A stretch of 64,000 nt of DNA from Bacillus sp. A301a_S52 (GCA_024701455.1 JABXYP010000001.1:1678001-1742000); one strand, 5' to 3'. Shown: positions 44,080 to 53,113, counted from the stretch's first letter. The notes: generated by a model from the sequence alone, not told the origin. Program-made: numbers and translations.

Positions 44080-45015
44080 ATGACTAAAACATTAGGCTTG
44101 TTAGTAATGGCTTATGGCACGCCACGAAAAATGGAAGAGATTGAACCGTACTATACCCATATTAGAGGTGGGAGAAAGCCGTCTCAGGAACAGCTGGATG
44201 ATTTAACAAATAGGTATCAAGCCATCGGGGGGATTTCTCCTTTGGCTGACATTACAAATGATCAGACGCAGAAACTTGAAGAAGAACTTAATCGTCGATA
44301 TAAAGACAAAGAGGTGCAATTTAAAGCGTATCAAGGATTAAAGCACATTGACCCATTTGTTGAGGAAGCCGTTCATAGTATGAATAAAGATGGAATTGAA
44401 GAAGCGGTTAGTATCGTCCTTGCTCCTCATTACTCTTCCTACAGCGTAAAGTCATATAATGGGCGGGCGAAAGAAGAAGCCGAGTCAATCGGCGGTCCAA
44501 TAATTACAAGTGTAGACAGCTGGTATGATGAGCCTGAATTCATCGACTATTGGGCTGAGCAAATCATTAAAACACGTGTCACTATGACAGATGAAGAAAA
44601 AGAGCATCATGTCGTTATTTTTTCTGCCCACAGCTTGCCAGAGAAAATACTTAAAAACGGGGACCCGTATCCAGATCAATTAAAAGAAACAGCTCGTCTT
44701 ATCGCGAGAAAAGCGGATATTAAAAACTATGAAATTGGATGGCAAAGTGAAGGAAATACACCAGATCCATGGATTGGTCCTGATGTGCAAGATTTAACAC
44801 GGAATCTCTATGAAAAGCAAGGTTACAAAGCTTTCATGTATTGTCCAGTAGGGTTTATTGCCGACCATTTGGAAGTATTATACGATAATGATTATGAGTG
44901 TAAAGTGGTGACTGACGAAGTGGGCGCTGGTTACTATAGGCCCGAGATGCCAAATGCGAAGCCAGAATTCATTCAAGCTCTAGCAACAGTTATTGAGAAA
45001 ACATTAAAAGGATGA
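44080..45015 (+). CDS. hemH: Coproporphyrin ferrochelatase HemH (CpfC)
   Basis: A 311-aa monomeric enzyme inserting Fe2+ into coproporphyrin III in the Gram-positive heme pathway. [20 protein letters not shown] opens the protein; the metal-site His is in [13 protein letters not shown] and the conserved Glu near [13 protein letters not shown]. The ATG at 44080 is preferred, with AAGGATGATCAAC upstream. Second gene of hemEHY. Confidence 0.95.
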   Translation: MTKTLGLLVMAYGTPRKMEEIEPYYTHIRGGRKPSQEQLDDLTNRYQAIGGISPLADITNDQTQKLEEELNRRYKDKEVQFKAYQGLKHIDPFVEEAVHSMNKDGIEEAVSIVLAPHYSSYSVKSYNGRAKEEAESIGGPIITSVDSWYDEPEFIDYWAEQIIKTRVTMTDEEKEHHVVIFSAHSLPEKILKNGDPYPDQLKETARLIARKADIKNYEIGWQSEGNTPDPWIGPDVQDLTRNLYEKQGYKAFMYCPVGFIADHLEVLYDNDYECKVVTDEVGAGYYRPEMPNAKPEFIQALATVIEKTLKG

Positions 45016-45022
45016 TTAACTC

Positions 45023-46432
45023 ATGACTAAACCACGAATTGCAGTAGTTGGAGGGGGAATCACAGGACTGGCTACTGCCTTCTATTTACAAAAAGAACTT
45101 AAAGCAAAAGCAATAGATGCTGAGCTAATTCTTTACGAAGCTAGTGAACGACTAGGCGGGCGTATACAAACAGATTATGAAGAGGGTTTTGTGATTGAAC
45201 AAGGACCAGATTCATTTTTAGCAAGAAAGAAGAGTATGTCACAGTTAGCTGAGGAAGTAGGATTAGCTGAAGATCTTGTGAGCAATCGATCAGGCTCTTT
45301 TATACTGAATAAAGATAAACTTTATCCTATGCCTGAAGGAGCTGTTATGGGTATTCCAACTCAATGGATGCCCTTTGTAAAAACCGGCCTCTTTTCGTTG
45401 AAAGGAAAATCACGAGCAGCATTCGATCTCGTATTGCCTCGAACGATGAGTGATGATGAAGACCAATCTCTCGGCTATTTTTTTCGTCGACGCCTTGGAA
45501 ATGAAGTTGTGGATCATCTTATTGAACCACTTCTATCAGGCATTTATGCAGGTGATATTGATCGACTCAGCTTGAAAGCTACTTTTCCCCATTTTCAACA
45601 AATGGAAGCGAAGTATCGCAGTCTTATCATGGGTATGAAATCATCGATGGCAAAAAAACAAACGAGTGAGAGTTCTGCGAAACAGTCGAAAAATAAAGGG
45701 ATGTTTCTTACATTTAAACGTGGTTTACAGTCTTTTGTGGATGCGATTGAAACACATTTAGTGATGTGCAAAATTGAAAAAAATAAATCTCTTATAGAGG
45801 TTGAAAAACAGGGAGAAAACTATCGGCTATCTTTTCAAGACGGGACTAGTGATGTGGTTGATCATCTCGTTCTAACGACACCTCACCAGCATACTTATGA
45901 ACTTTTTAAACAGCATTCATTTATGAAGCCGCTAGGTACTATACCTGCAACATCAGTTGCAACGGTGGCCCTTGCCTATCCAAAAGAAGCGGTAAAAAAA
46001 GATATCGAAGGAACAGGGTTTGTAGTCTCGAAAAAGTCAAACTATACTATTACAGCCTGTACATGGACGCATAAAAAATGGGTGCATTCAGCCCCAGAAG
46101 ATTACGCTTTACTTCGTGCTTACGTCGGGAGAGCAGGAGATGATAGTATCGTGAATAAATCAGATGAAGAGATTCTTCAAAAAGTTCGGGAAGACTTAGA
46201 TCATATTATGGATATTGAGGGCGAACCAACCTTCTATAAAGTTAAACGTTGGCAGGAATCAATGCCACAGTATCAAGTCGGTCACGTAGATATGATGACA
46301 TATGTTTTTTCAAAATTTAAAGCACATTATCCAAAAATTATCCTTACGGGAGCAAGTTATAACGGCATCGGCTTGCCAGACTGTATTACTCAGGGGAAAT
46401 CAGCCGCGGAAGACATCATTGCCGGGTTATAG
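45023..46432 (+). CDS. hemY: Coproporphyrinogen III oxidase HemY (CgoX)
   Basis: A 469-aa FAD enzyme oxidising coproporphyrinogen III to coproporphyrin III. The FAD-binding N-terminus is RIAVVGGGITGLATAFYL with ASERLGGRIQTD; the C-terminal FAD site reads LTGASYNGIGLPDCITQGKS. AAAGGATGATTAACTC precedes the ATG. It completes the hemEHY operon. The remaining step, HemQ, is not in the window. Confidence 0.95.
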   Translation: MTKPRIAVVGGGITGLATAFYLQKELKAKAIDAELILYEASERLGGRIQTDYEEGFVIEQGPDSFLARKKSMSQLAEEVGLAEDLVSNRSGSFILNKDKLYPMPEGAVMGIPTQWMPFVKTGLFSLKGKSRAAFDLVLPRTMSDDEDQSLGYFFRRRLGNEVVDHLIEPLLSGIYAGDIDRLSLKATFPHFQQMEAKYRSLIMGMKSSMAKKQTSESSAKQSKNKGMFLTFKRGLQSFVDAIETHLVMCKIEKNKSLIEVEKQGENYRLSFQDGTSDVVDHLVLTTPHQHTYELFKQHSFMKPLGTIPATSVATVALAYPKEAVKKDIEGTGFVVSKKSNYTITACTWTHKKWVHSAPEDYALLRAYVGRAGDDSIVNKSDEEILQKVREDLDHIMDIEGEPTFYKVKRWQESMPQYQVGHVDMMTYVFSKFKAHYPKIILTGASYNGIGLPDCITQGKSAAEDIIAGL

Positions 46433-46436
46433 TAGA

Positions 46437-46475
46437 GTTCGTTCAGGGAGATATTTTTTCTCTGAGCGACTTTTT
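46437..46475 (+). terminator. Terminator of hemEHY
   Basis: GTTCGTTCAGGGAG pairs with CTCTGAGCGAC and is followed by TTTTT. Confidence 0.8.
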
Positions 46476-46496
46476 AATTAAATCTACGTTTAGAAG

Positions 46497-46609
46497 TTTA
46501 TCACAGAACGTCCGTAAACCTCTCCTGGTAATAATAGAGAGGATAGGTAATTTTATTTAGTCGGGAAATAACGGACGTTAATGCCCTGATTGTAGGGGCG
46601 TTTTATAAT
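46497..46609 (+). repeat. Dispersed palindromic element, copy I
   Basis: Outer stem AACGTCCGT/ACGGACGTT is perfect, with the second pair A-T in place of G-C. The inner stem is weakened (ATAGAG with TTTTAT). The second hairpin is deleted: CCCTGATTGTAGGGGCG leads straight to TTTTATA. It begins 22 nt after the hemEHY terminator. Confidence 0.88.
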
Positions 46610-46632
46610 GTCTATAAATAGTAGCCAAACAA

Positions 46633-46661
46633 AAAAGAAACCGTACGTTATTAACGCACGG
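46633..46661 (-). terminator. Terminator of the arginase-fold gene
   Basis: CCGT-x-CGTTA pairs with TAACG-x-ACGG; on the - strand followed by TTTCTTTTTT. Confidence 0.7.
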
Positions 46662-46783
46662 CTTTCCACAGGGAGAGGAAATATGAGAAAGTGGGGGAGT
46701 TTATAATATATAAGTTCCCATCTAATAAAAAGATAAACATCTTTTTTGTTTAAAAAGTTTCAAAAGTCATTTCAGAGGCTTTT

Positions 46784-47737
46784 CTAATTCTTCTTTAGAC
46801 TCTTAATATGTCCTGCTAATGCATACAAAGCCACATAGGAAGCAAAGTGTGAACTAAAATCATTCCCATCTTGCTGTGGATAAACTTCAACATAATCCAT
46901 ACCGATAACACCTAGAGAAGCAATCTCGTGAACGATATTTAACAGTTCATATGAGGTCAAACCGTTACCATCCACAGGACCTCCAGGATTAAAAGCGTGG
47001 TCTAACACATCGCTGCAGATGCTTAAATAAACGACATCCGTATTGGCTGAAGCTATCTGATAAGCTTGGCGCGCAATTGCTCTTATATTTGACGATTGAC
47101 GTATATCGTGAATGGTCAATGTAATGGCACCGACATCATTGGCAAGACGACCATTTTCTGGCTTATTCCGAGGACCATGAATGCCAAAATGGACGAGGGA
47201 GCTATTAATAACCCCATCTGTTTCATATAGGCGAGCAAAAGGAGCCCCTCGGCCGTATGGATCACCATTCGAATGTTCATTATTATCATAGTGAGCATCA
47301 AGGTGGATGATACCCACCTTTTTACCTGTGCATTCTATGAGGCTTTTGACAATAGGGAACGTGATACCATGGTCGCCACCAAAAGCGATTGCAAGCGTAT
47401 TCTTTTCCCAGATTTTACGTGAGAATTGGCGAATCTTTTCCATTGTATCTTCAGGCTCAGCAGGTGTCACCGCCACATCACCCATATCGCCGATTTTGAG
47501 ATGTTCAAAAACATCTATATGGTCTAATTCCGGTAAGTAACCGCTATATCTAGCAGAGCTTAACCGAATTACTTTTGGCCCGAGCTCGCAGCCTGTGTAA
47601 TCTCCCCATGTAACGGCTCCTTCCCAAGGGACACCATAGACAGTCACATCCATCTCTTTTGATCTTTCTGGGTATTTAACAAGATTTACAGCATTTAAAA
47701 AACAGGGAGTATTTCCATAAATAATAGAGTCTTCCAT
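46784..47737 (-). CDS. Arginase/agmatinase-fold hydrolase with Cys in metal site
   Basis: A 317-aa ureohydrolase-fold enzyme (agmatinase, formimidoglutamase or guanidine-type hydrolase). Metal-binding motifs are GGDHG (His 123) and HLDAHYDNN (Asp 147, His 149, Asp 151). The third motif, usually SxDxDxxDP, reads SICSDVLDH: Asp 243 and Asp 246 are kept, but the first ligand Asp is Cys 241 and the Pro is His 247. AGGAGGATGATGTC precedes the ATG. It is a single gene convergent with hemEHY. Activity and substrate are open; no urea, histidine or polyamine genes adjoin. Confidence 0.78.
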   Translation of the reverse strand: MEDSIIYGNTPCFLNAVNLVKYPERSKEMDVTVYGVPWEGAVTWGDYTGCELGPKVIRLSSARYSGYLPELDHIDVFEHLKIGDMGDVAVTPAEPEDTMEKIRQFSRKIWEKNTLAIAFGGDHGITFPIVKSLIECTGKKVGIIHLDAHYDNNEHSNGDPYGRGAPFARLYETDGVINSSLVHFGIHGPRNKPENGRLANDVGAITLTIHDIRQSSNIRAIARQAYQIASANTDVVYLSICSDVLDHAFNPGGPVDGNGLTSYELLNIVHEIASLGVIGMDYVEVYPQQDGNDFSSHFASYVALYALAGHIKSLKKN

Positions 47738-48027
47738 GACATCATCCTCCTAATTTAGTTCATAATTATAAATTCCTTATTTAAACCTTTCATAAACCGC
47801 TGAAAGAATGACAATTTGAATAATTATCACCATTTTTAATTTATTTTTGTCAAGAATTGTATCGTATTTAATAGAACTAACTAACTTTTTAAAGATCGAA
47901 GAAGGTTGAAGTCGATTTTTATCCAATAATAGAAAGAGCTGTCTAAAAATCATTGCCCGTATAAGTGATTAAGTGACTTATACTTAATTTAAAAGGAAGA
48001 TGGAACGGGAGGAGCTGCTCAATAACG

Positions 48028-49164
48028 ATGGATAAGCTTGAAAACCATGTGGCCAAGCTACTAAGTGATGAGAAAGAAAGTATCATAAAAGAAATAAGTC
48101 TTCTTTTCAATGATATAGTGGGATCAGAAGAGGATGAGCAATGCTTAAATAGGCAATTGTCTTATTTATATGATTCTTATTTAAACACAATCCAATCCAA
48201 GAAAGAACGTAAACAAGCGCTAGTGTATAAATATAAAATGCTTCATAATATTGATAATGTTAGTGTTATTTTATCTAAAATAGAAAAACTACGTACCGTG
48301 CTTGTGAAAAAAATAAAGAGCTTCCCTGTGACGAAGGTTGATAAGCTTTCAGCTATAGTGGTATTAAATGAGTTATTGCTTCATTTACAAAAAGAAATTG
48401 CGACGAGCTCTGACAATAAAAAAAACCAAGAGTTAATGTCAACAAGACTCCAACTGTCGCAACTGAAACAGGATAGAATAGAAATTTTATCAAAATTATC
48501 CACAAGCTTTGCTCATGAAATACGTAATCCTCTCACGTCCATTAAGGGATTTATCCAGCTTTTAGAACAGAGGCTAGAGACTAGTGATGAAGAAGGTAAA
48601 TATTTCTATTACATATATAGAGAAATGGAAGAAGTCGAACAGCAAGTTGATCAAATTTTGTTGCTCTCTACTAAAAAAAATCACCAAGATTTATCATTTA
48701 AGACATTTTGTTTAAACCAGCTTCTTCTAAATAGTGTAGAATCATTCCAGCCTATTATTACTGAAAGTCATATTTCTTTGGAATCAGAATTTGGAGATAA
48801 CGTCTACATCTATGGAATTAAAAATCAAATAAAGCTCGTTTTAAATAAACTTTTACAAAATGCATTGGATGCTCTTTTACTAAAAGACAAAGATCGAAAG
48901 TTAATCATTCGATTGACGAATGAGATGAATTGGTTGAAGATAGAATTTTTTAATAATGGTCCCCCTGTTTCTCGTATGGTAGAACAAAGCATGTTTGAAC
49001 CTTTTGTAGGTACGAAAGAACTAGGAAAAGGCTTAGGTCTTGCTGTTTCCAAGCAGTTAATGCGCAAACATGATGGCGATATCTGCTATATAAGGGAACA
49101 GGAATGGACTGTTTTTAAATTACTATTTCCTAAAGATCGTAATTCTCACAAAAACAGTGACTAA
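48028..49164 (+). CDS. Soluble sporulation-type histidine kinase
   Basis: A 378-aa kinase without any membrane helix or PAS domain I can see. The first ~130 residues are helical and Lys/Leu-rich; the phosphoacceptor is His 163 in FAHEIRNPLTSIKGFIQLLE, a match to the KinA-E sporulation-kinase H-box; the ATPase domain has LLQNALDAL, MFEPFVGTKELGKGLGL. GGGAGGAG lies 13 bases before the ATG. It lies 212 bp upstream of spo0B, the next phosphorelay member, on the same strand. Feeding Spo0F-Spo0B-Spo0A is a strong inference from H-box and place. Confidence 0.82.
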   Translation: MDKLENHVAKLLSDEKESIIKEISLLFNDIVGSEEDEQCLNRQLSYLYDSYLNTIQSKKERKQALVYKYKMLHNIDNVSVILSKIEKLRTVLVKKIKSFPVTKVDKLSAIVVLNELLLHLQKEIATSSDNKKNQELMSTRLQLSQLKQDRIEILSKLSTSFAHEIRNPLTSIKGFIQLLEQRLETSDEEGKYFYYIYREMEEVEQQVDQILLLSTKKNHQDLSFKTFCLNQLLLNSVESFQPIITESHISLESEFGDNVYIYGIKNQIKLVLNKLLQNALDALLLKDKDRKLIIRLTNEMNWLKIEFFNNGPPVSRMVEQSMFEPFVGTKELGKGLGLAVSKQLMRKHDGDICYIREQEWTVFKLLFPKDRNSHKNSD

Positions 49165-49376
49165 TAATAAGGAGAAGATCGTATGGTTGTCTCGCTCACT
49201 AGCTATGTTTCACTAAAAATTTCTACGTTTTGTGGGTTAATTATGGTAAGATAACAGTTATGGTTTATTTGAGCGAAACCTTTTGATTTAGAATTTTCAG
49301 CCAGAATGACACGTTTAATGAAGCAAACTTTAGGAGACAAATAGCGGCATCCCATCTGTCGCTAAGGAGTGTTTAT

Positions 49377-49907
49377 ATGGAACAAAAAGACGTTGTTAAT
49401 GTTTTACGTCACTACCGTCACGATGTACTTAATCATATCCAGCTTATAAATGGTTATTTGGCAATGGGAAAAATGGAGAAAGCTCATGGTTTAATTGATG
49501 ATTTGGTTCGCCAAGCTAAAAATGAAAGCCATGTATCAAATTTAAATATGAATCGATTTGCAGAAGAAATATTGACATTTAATTGGGCTCCTCACGCTTT
49601 CTTTTTAAGCTTTGAAGTCGTATCTTCTTCAAATGATTGGTCAGAGTGGGAAGAAGTTATAGTCTCTTTTTTTAAAGAGATGATGGCATTATTTGATACT
49701 TATGTGGTAAGTGGGGAGGATCAGCAAGTTTTCGTGATGATAAGCGACATCAATGGTAAAGGTTTAGAGGTAGATTTTCATGGAACTCTGTCCACGGATG
49801 GGAAATGGCACGAAGATATTAGGCAATTAAAGGTGACATACGCACACTATTTAACTCAATTTGAATGGAATGAATCTGAATGCTATGTGAAGTTTAATGT
49901 AGAATAA
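49377..49907 (+). CDS. spo0B: Sporulation phosphotransferase Spo0B
   Basis: A 176-aa phosphotransferase moving phosphate from Spo0F to Spo0A. The active-site region is VLRHYRHDVLNHIQLINGYL with phospho-His 15; the C-terminal half is a degenerate kinase-like fold. It is shorter at the N-terminus than B. subtilis Spo0B (active His 30). CTAAGGAGTG precedes the ATG. It stands before obg as in B. subtilis, but rplU-ysxB-rpmA, which precede spo0B there, are absent and a kinase gene is in that place. Confidence 0.92.
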   Translation: MEQKDVVNVLRHYRHDVLNHIQLINGYLAMGKMEKAHGLIDDLVRQAKNESHVSNLNMNRFAEEILTFNWAPHAFFLSFEVVSSSNDWSEWEEVIVSFFKEMMALFDTYVVSGEDQQVFVMISDINGKGLEVDFHGTLSTDGKWHEDIRQLKVTYAHYLTQFEWNESECYVKFNVE

Positions 49908-50044
49908 GAAAAAGTTGATGCCAAGCCTAAGTGAAGGGGAAAGTAAAACAAGGTGTTAACCAAACCCTACTTAAAGTTTGAAGGTAGCTATTTATGTTTT
50001 GCATAGGCACACAGTTGAAAGTATTCATTAAAGAGGTGACAAAA

Positions 50045-51328
50045 ATGTTTGTAGATAAGGTGAAAATATATGTTAAAGCAGGCGATGGTGGAAATGGTGT
50101 TGTCGCTTATCGACGGGAAAAATATGTACCTAACGGCGGTCCGGCAGGAGGAGATGGCGGTAAAGGTGCCGATGTAGTTTTTGAGGTTGAAGAAGGTTTG
50201 AGAACGTTAATGGATTTTCGGTATAAACGACACTTTAAAGCTGATAGAGGTGAGAATGGCCGCCCTAAAAATCAACATGGAAAAAGTAGAGACGCATTAG
50301 TAGTAAAGGTTCCCCCAGGAACAACTATCTCTGATGAACATACTGGTCAAATCGTAGCAGATTTAACTGAACATGGGCAACGAGCCATTATTGTTCGCGG
50401 TGGACGTGGGGGAAGAGGTAACTCTAGATTTGCTACACCATCTAATCCTGCACCGGAAATTGCTGAGAATGGCGAACCTGGTCAAGAAAAAGATCTCGTT
50501 CTTGAATTGAAATTGTTGGCTGACGCGGGATTGGTAGGATTTCCGAGTGTTGGGAAATCCACATTACTCTCTGTCGTATCAGCAGCCAAACCGAAAATTG
50601 CAGATTATCATTTTACCACCCTTTCTCCTAACCTTGGTGTCGTGGAGACGGATGATCAACGAAGCTTTGTACTAGCGGATTTACCGGGATTAATTGAAGG
50701 AGCGCATGCAGGAGTTGGTTTAGGTCATCAATTTCTAAAACATATCGAACGCACAAGAGTTATTGTACATGTGATTGATATGAGTGGTACCGAAGGAAGA
50801 GATCCTTACGAGGATTATTTAACGATTAATGACGAATTAAAGCAGTATAATTTACGGCTAACAGAGCGACCTCAGATAATTGCGGCTAATAAAATGGACT
50901 TGCCTACCTCAAAGGAGAATTTAGAAGCTTTCACTGAAAAAATTGGAAATGAAGCTATGATATTTCCGATGTCAGCTGTAACTAAACAAGGTCTTGCTGG
51001 TCTCTTGAGGTCAGTTGCGGATATGATTGAAACAACACCTGAATTTCCACTTTATGAAGAAGAAGAAATTGATCAGCGTGTCGTTTATAAATATACGAAA
51101 AAAGACGATCCTTTCTCAATAGTAAAAGATGATGATGGTGGCTTTACAATAGAGGGGCATGAGATAGAGACAGTATTTAAAATGACAGATTTTAACCGAC
51201 ATGACTCTGTCCAACGATTCTCTAGAAAAATGCGCCATATGGGGATTGATCAAGCTCTGAGAGATTTAGGAGCAGAAGATGGAGATACCGTCCGTATTTT
51301 AAATTATGAATTTGAGTTTATTGAGTAA
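50045..51328 (+). CDS. obg: Ribosome-associated GTPase Obg
   Basis: A 427-aa essential GTPase linking ribosome assembly with stress and sporulation. Gly-rich Obg domain (1-158; [19 protein letters not shown]), G domain (P-loop [22 protein letters not shown]) and C-terminal OCT domain (about 340-427). The ATG at 50045 has AAAGAGGTGAC upstream; the longer open frame is not family-like. Follows spo0B by 137 bp. Confidence 0.96.
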   Translation: MFVDKVKIYVKAGDGGNGVVAYRREKYVPNGGPAGGDGGKGADVVFEVEEGLRTLMDFRYKRHFKADRGENGRPKNQHGKSRDALVVKVPPGTTISDEHTGQIVADLTEHGQRAIIVRGGRGGRGNSRFATPSNPAPEIAENGEPGQEKDLVLELKLLADAGLVGFPSVGKSTLLSVVSAAKPKIADYHFTTLSPNLGVVETDDQRSFVLADLPGLIEGAHAGVGLGHQFLKHIERTRVIVHVIDMSGTEGRDPYEDYLTINDELKQYNLRLTERPQIIAANKMDLPTSKENLEAFTEKIGNEAMIFPMSAVTKQGLAGLLRSVADMIETTPEFPLYEEEEIDQRVVYKYTKKDDPFSIVKDDDGGFTIEGHEIETVFKMTDFNRHDSVQRFSRKMRHMGIDQALRDLGAEDGDTVRILNYEFEFIE

Positions 51329-51485
51329 TATACAACGTCGTCAACGATCGTCTAAGATCAATGGCGGCGTGTTTTAACTATAGTTAGGCGTATGAAAATT
51401 CTGAAAAAAGCCATGTGAGTGTTGTCAACTTATTATACGAACTTTATAATAATGAAGTAGGGTTATTATCTGGGTGGTGAAGAAC

Positions 51486-51935
51486 GTGGAAAAGAAATCA
51501 GAGCAATTTTATCTTGTGCGGGAAGATATGCTCCCTGAGGCTATGTTAAAAACAGTTGAAGCAAAGAGACTTCTGGATAATGGTAAGCAAGCTAAGATAA
51601 ATGAAGTAGTCAAACAAGTGAATTTAAGCCGAAGTGCTTTTTACAAATATAAAGATGGGATTTTTCCTTTTCATACGATGGTTAAGGAAAAGATTATTAC
51701 ATTATCAATTCATTTAGAAGACCAATCAGGTGCCCTTTCAAAGTTATTATCAACAGTAGCCGGATCGGGGGCAAATGTTTTAACGATCAATCAAACGATT
51801 CCCCTACAAGGACGAGCAACTATTACATTAACAATTGAAACAGCAGCGATGGATATTGAAATAACGGTGTTACTAAATAAATTAGAAGAAATAGAGCCAG
51901 TTGTTAAGGTTGAAGTCATCGGGTCTGGCGCATAG
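51486..51935 (+). CDS. pheB: ACT-domain protein PheB
   Basis: A 149-aa protein: helical N-terminal part ([35 protein letters not shown]) and an ACT domain (about 70-145; [20 protein letters not shown]). It resembles B. subtilis PheB, a non-enzymatic partner of the phenylalanine pathway. The GTG at 51486 is chosen from three in-frame GTGs because GGTGGTGAAG lies at proper distance. It precedes pheA by 37 bp. Confidence 0.9.
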   Translation: MEKKSEQFYLVREDMLPEAMLKTVEAKRLLDNGKQAKINEVVKQVNLSRSAFYKYKDGIFPFHTMVKEKIITLSIHLEDQSGALSKLLSTVAGSGANVLTINQTIPLQGRATITLTIETAAMDIEITVLLNKLEEIEPVVKVEVIGSGA

Positions 51936-51972
51936 AAAACAGAGAAGTGACATTTGAAGGAGTGACATTTGC

Positions 51973-52869
51973 GTGGAAAAAGTTGGTTATTTAGGGCCCA
52001 TGGGTTCGTTTACTGAAGCAGCAGCAGAAAGACTTCTACCTCATGGGGAGCGGATTCCGTTTCGGTCAATTCCAGATACGATGGATGCAGTAAAAGAAGG
52101 TGTGGTAGATCAAGCTGTTGTACCTTTGGAGAATGCTATTGAGGGGTCTGTTAACATTACATTAGATTATTTTATTCATCAACAGCGACTGACGATGGCA
52201 GCTGAAATAGTTGCACCAATAGAACAACACTTACTCGTGGAGCCTTCAAGGGAGTCTACGTGGGAATCAGTAGATATCGTTTACTCACATCCGCAGGCGA
52301 TTGCGCAATGTCATCAGTTTATAAGACGATTTTTGCCTCATGCAGAGATTGTATATGAAAACTCTACAGCTGCGGCAGCCAAGTATATTAAAGAACATCC
52401 AGAGGAGAATGCAGCTGCAATTGCTAATGTTGTTGCAGCCAGTACTTACGGTTTAAGCATAGCTCAAGAGAAGATTAACGATTATGATAACAATCGTACA
52501 CGGTTTATTCTTCTTAAAAATGATAATAGTCATTATGCTAACGAGTTAATATCTTCAAACACTAAATATAAAACAACGCTAATGATCAGTTTGGCTTCCG
52601 ACTTTTCGGGTGCTTTACATCAAGTGTTAGCCGCGTTTGCTTGGCGAAAAATTAATTTATCAAAAATTGAATCTCGGCCGACAAAAACAGGTCTTGGTAA
52701 TTATTACTTTATTATTGATGCGGCTATGCAGGCAGATCAGGTTTTAATTCCAGGTGTTTGTGAAGAATTAAGAGCACTGGGATGTGAGGTAGAAATATTA
52801 GGAAGCTATCCGTGTTTCACTTTGGAAGAACTTAACGGGTTTGAATCTAAAGTTATGGCGAAAAAATAA
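51973..52869 (+). CDS. pheA: Prephenate dehydratase PheA
   Basis: A 298-aa monofunctional enzyme converting prephenate to phenylpyruvate. The dehydratase domain (1-185) opens VGYLGPMGSFTEAAAERL and includes PLENAIEGSVN and the catalytic TRF of NNRTRFILL; a C-terminal ACT domain (about 205-290; KIESRPTKTGLGNYYFIID) binds phenylalanine. The start is a GTG after AAGGAGTGACATTTGC. Terminator follows. Confidence 0.95.
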   Translation: MEKVGYLGPMGSFTEAAAERLLPHGERIPFRSIPDTMDAVKEGVVDQAVVPLENAIEGSVNITLDYFIHQQRLTMAAEIVAPIEQHLLVEPSRESTWESVDIVYSHPQAIAQCHQFIRRFLPHAEIVYENSTAAAAKYIKEHPEENAAAIANVVAASTYGLSIAQEKINDYDNNRTRFILLKNDNSHYANELISSNTKYKTTLMISLASDFSGALHQVLAAFAWRKINLSKIESRPTKTGLGNYYFIIDAAMQADQVLIPGVCEELRALGCEVEILGSYPCFTLEELNGFESKVMAKK

Positions 52870-52927
52870 TGTCAACATAAAAAGTAATAAGAGAGGTGTC
52901 TAAAAGCGCCTTTTATTAAGAATTTGT

Positions 52928-52958
52928 AAGCTAGGATGTAAAATGTCCTAGCTTTTTT
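52928..52958 (+). terminator. Terminator of pheBA
   Basis: AAGCTAGGA/TCCTAGCTT followed by T-run. Confidence 0.9.
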
Positions 52959-52959
52959 A

Positions 52960-53113
52960 CATATAAGCGTCCGTAAACATCTCGATTCAAAATAGAGAGG
53001 AGCGGTAACGCTATTTAGGTAGGAGCTAACGGACGCTAATGCCTTAATTCACTCAACGACCAATTCAGTGGGAGAAGAACGAAAACTCCCACTGAATTGG
53101 TTCGCTTTTTCAT
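52960..53113 (+). repeat. Dispersed palindromic element, copy J
   Basis: Full length and best paired. Outer stem AGCGTCCGT/ACGGACGCT is perfect; inner AAATAG/CTATTT; loop aggagcggtaa. The second hairpin CCAATTCAGTGGGAG/CTCCCACTGAATTGG is a perfect 15-bp stem with loop aagaacgaaaa, having one extra base on each arm relative to other copies. It starts 2 nt after the pheBA terminator. Confidence 0.92.

Larger units (their letters stand above)
46433..46783. other. Convergent region hemY-arginase gene
   Basis: 351 bp holding the hemY terminator, dispersed element copy I, and the terminator of the convergent arginase-fold gene. No coding signal. Confidence 0.75.

Noticed and set aside
24435..53113. 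CRISPR array from the repeated sequences
   Set aside because: Copies are kilobases apart in mixed orientation, vary in length and form internal palindromes; no regular spacers and no cas genes.
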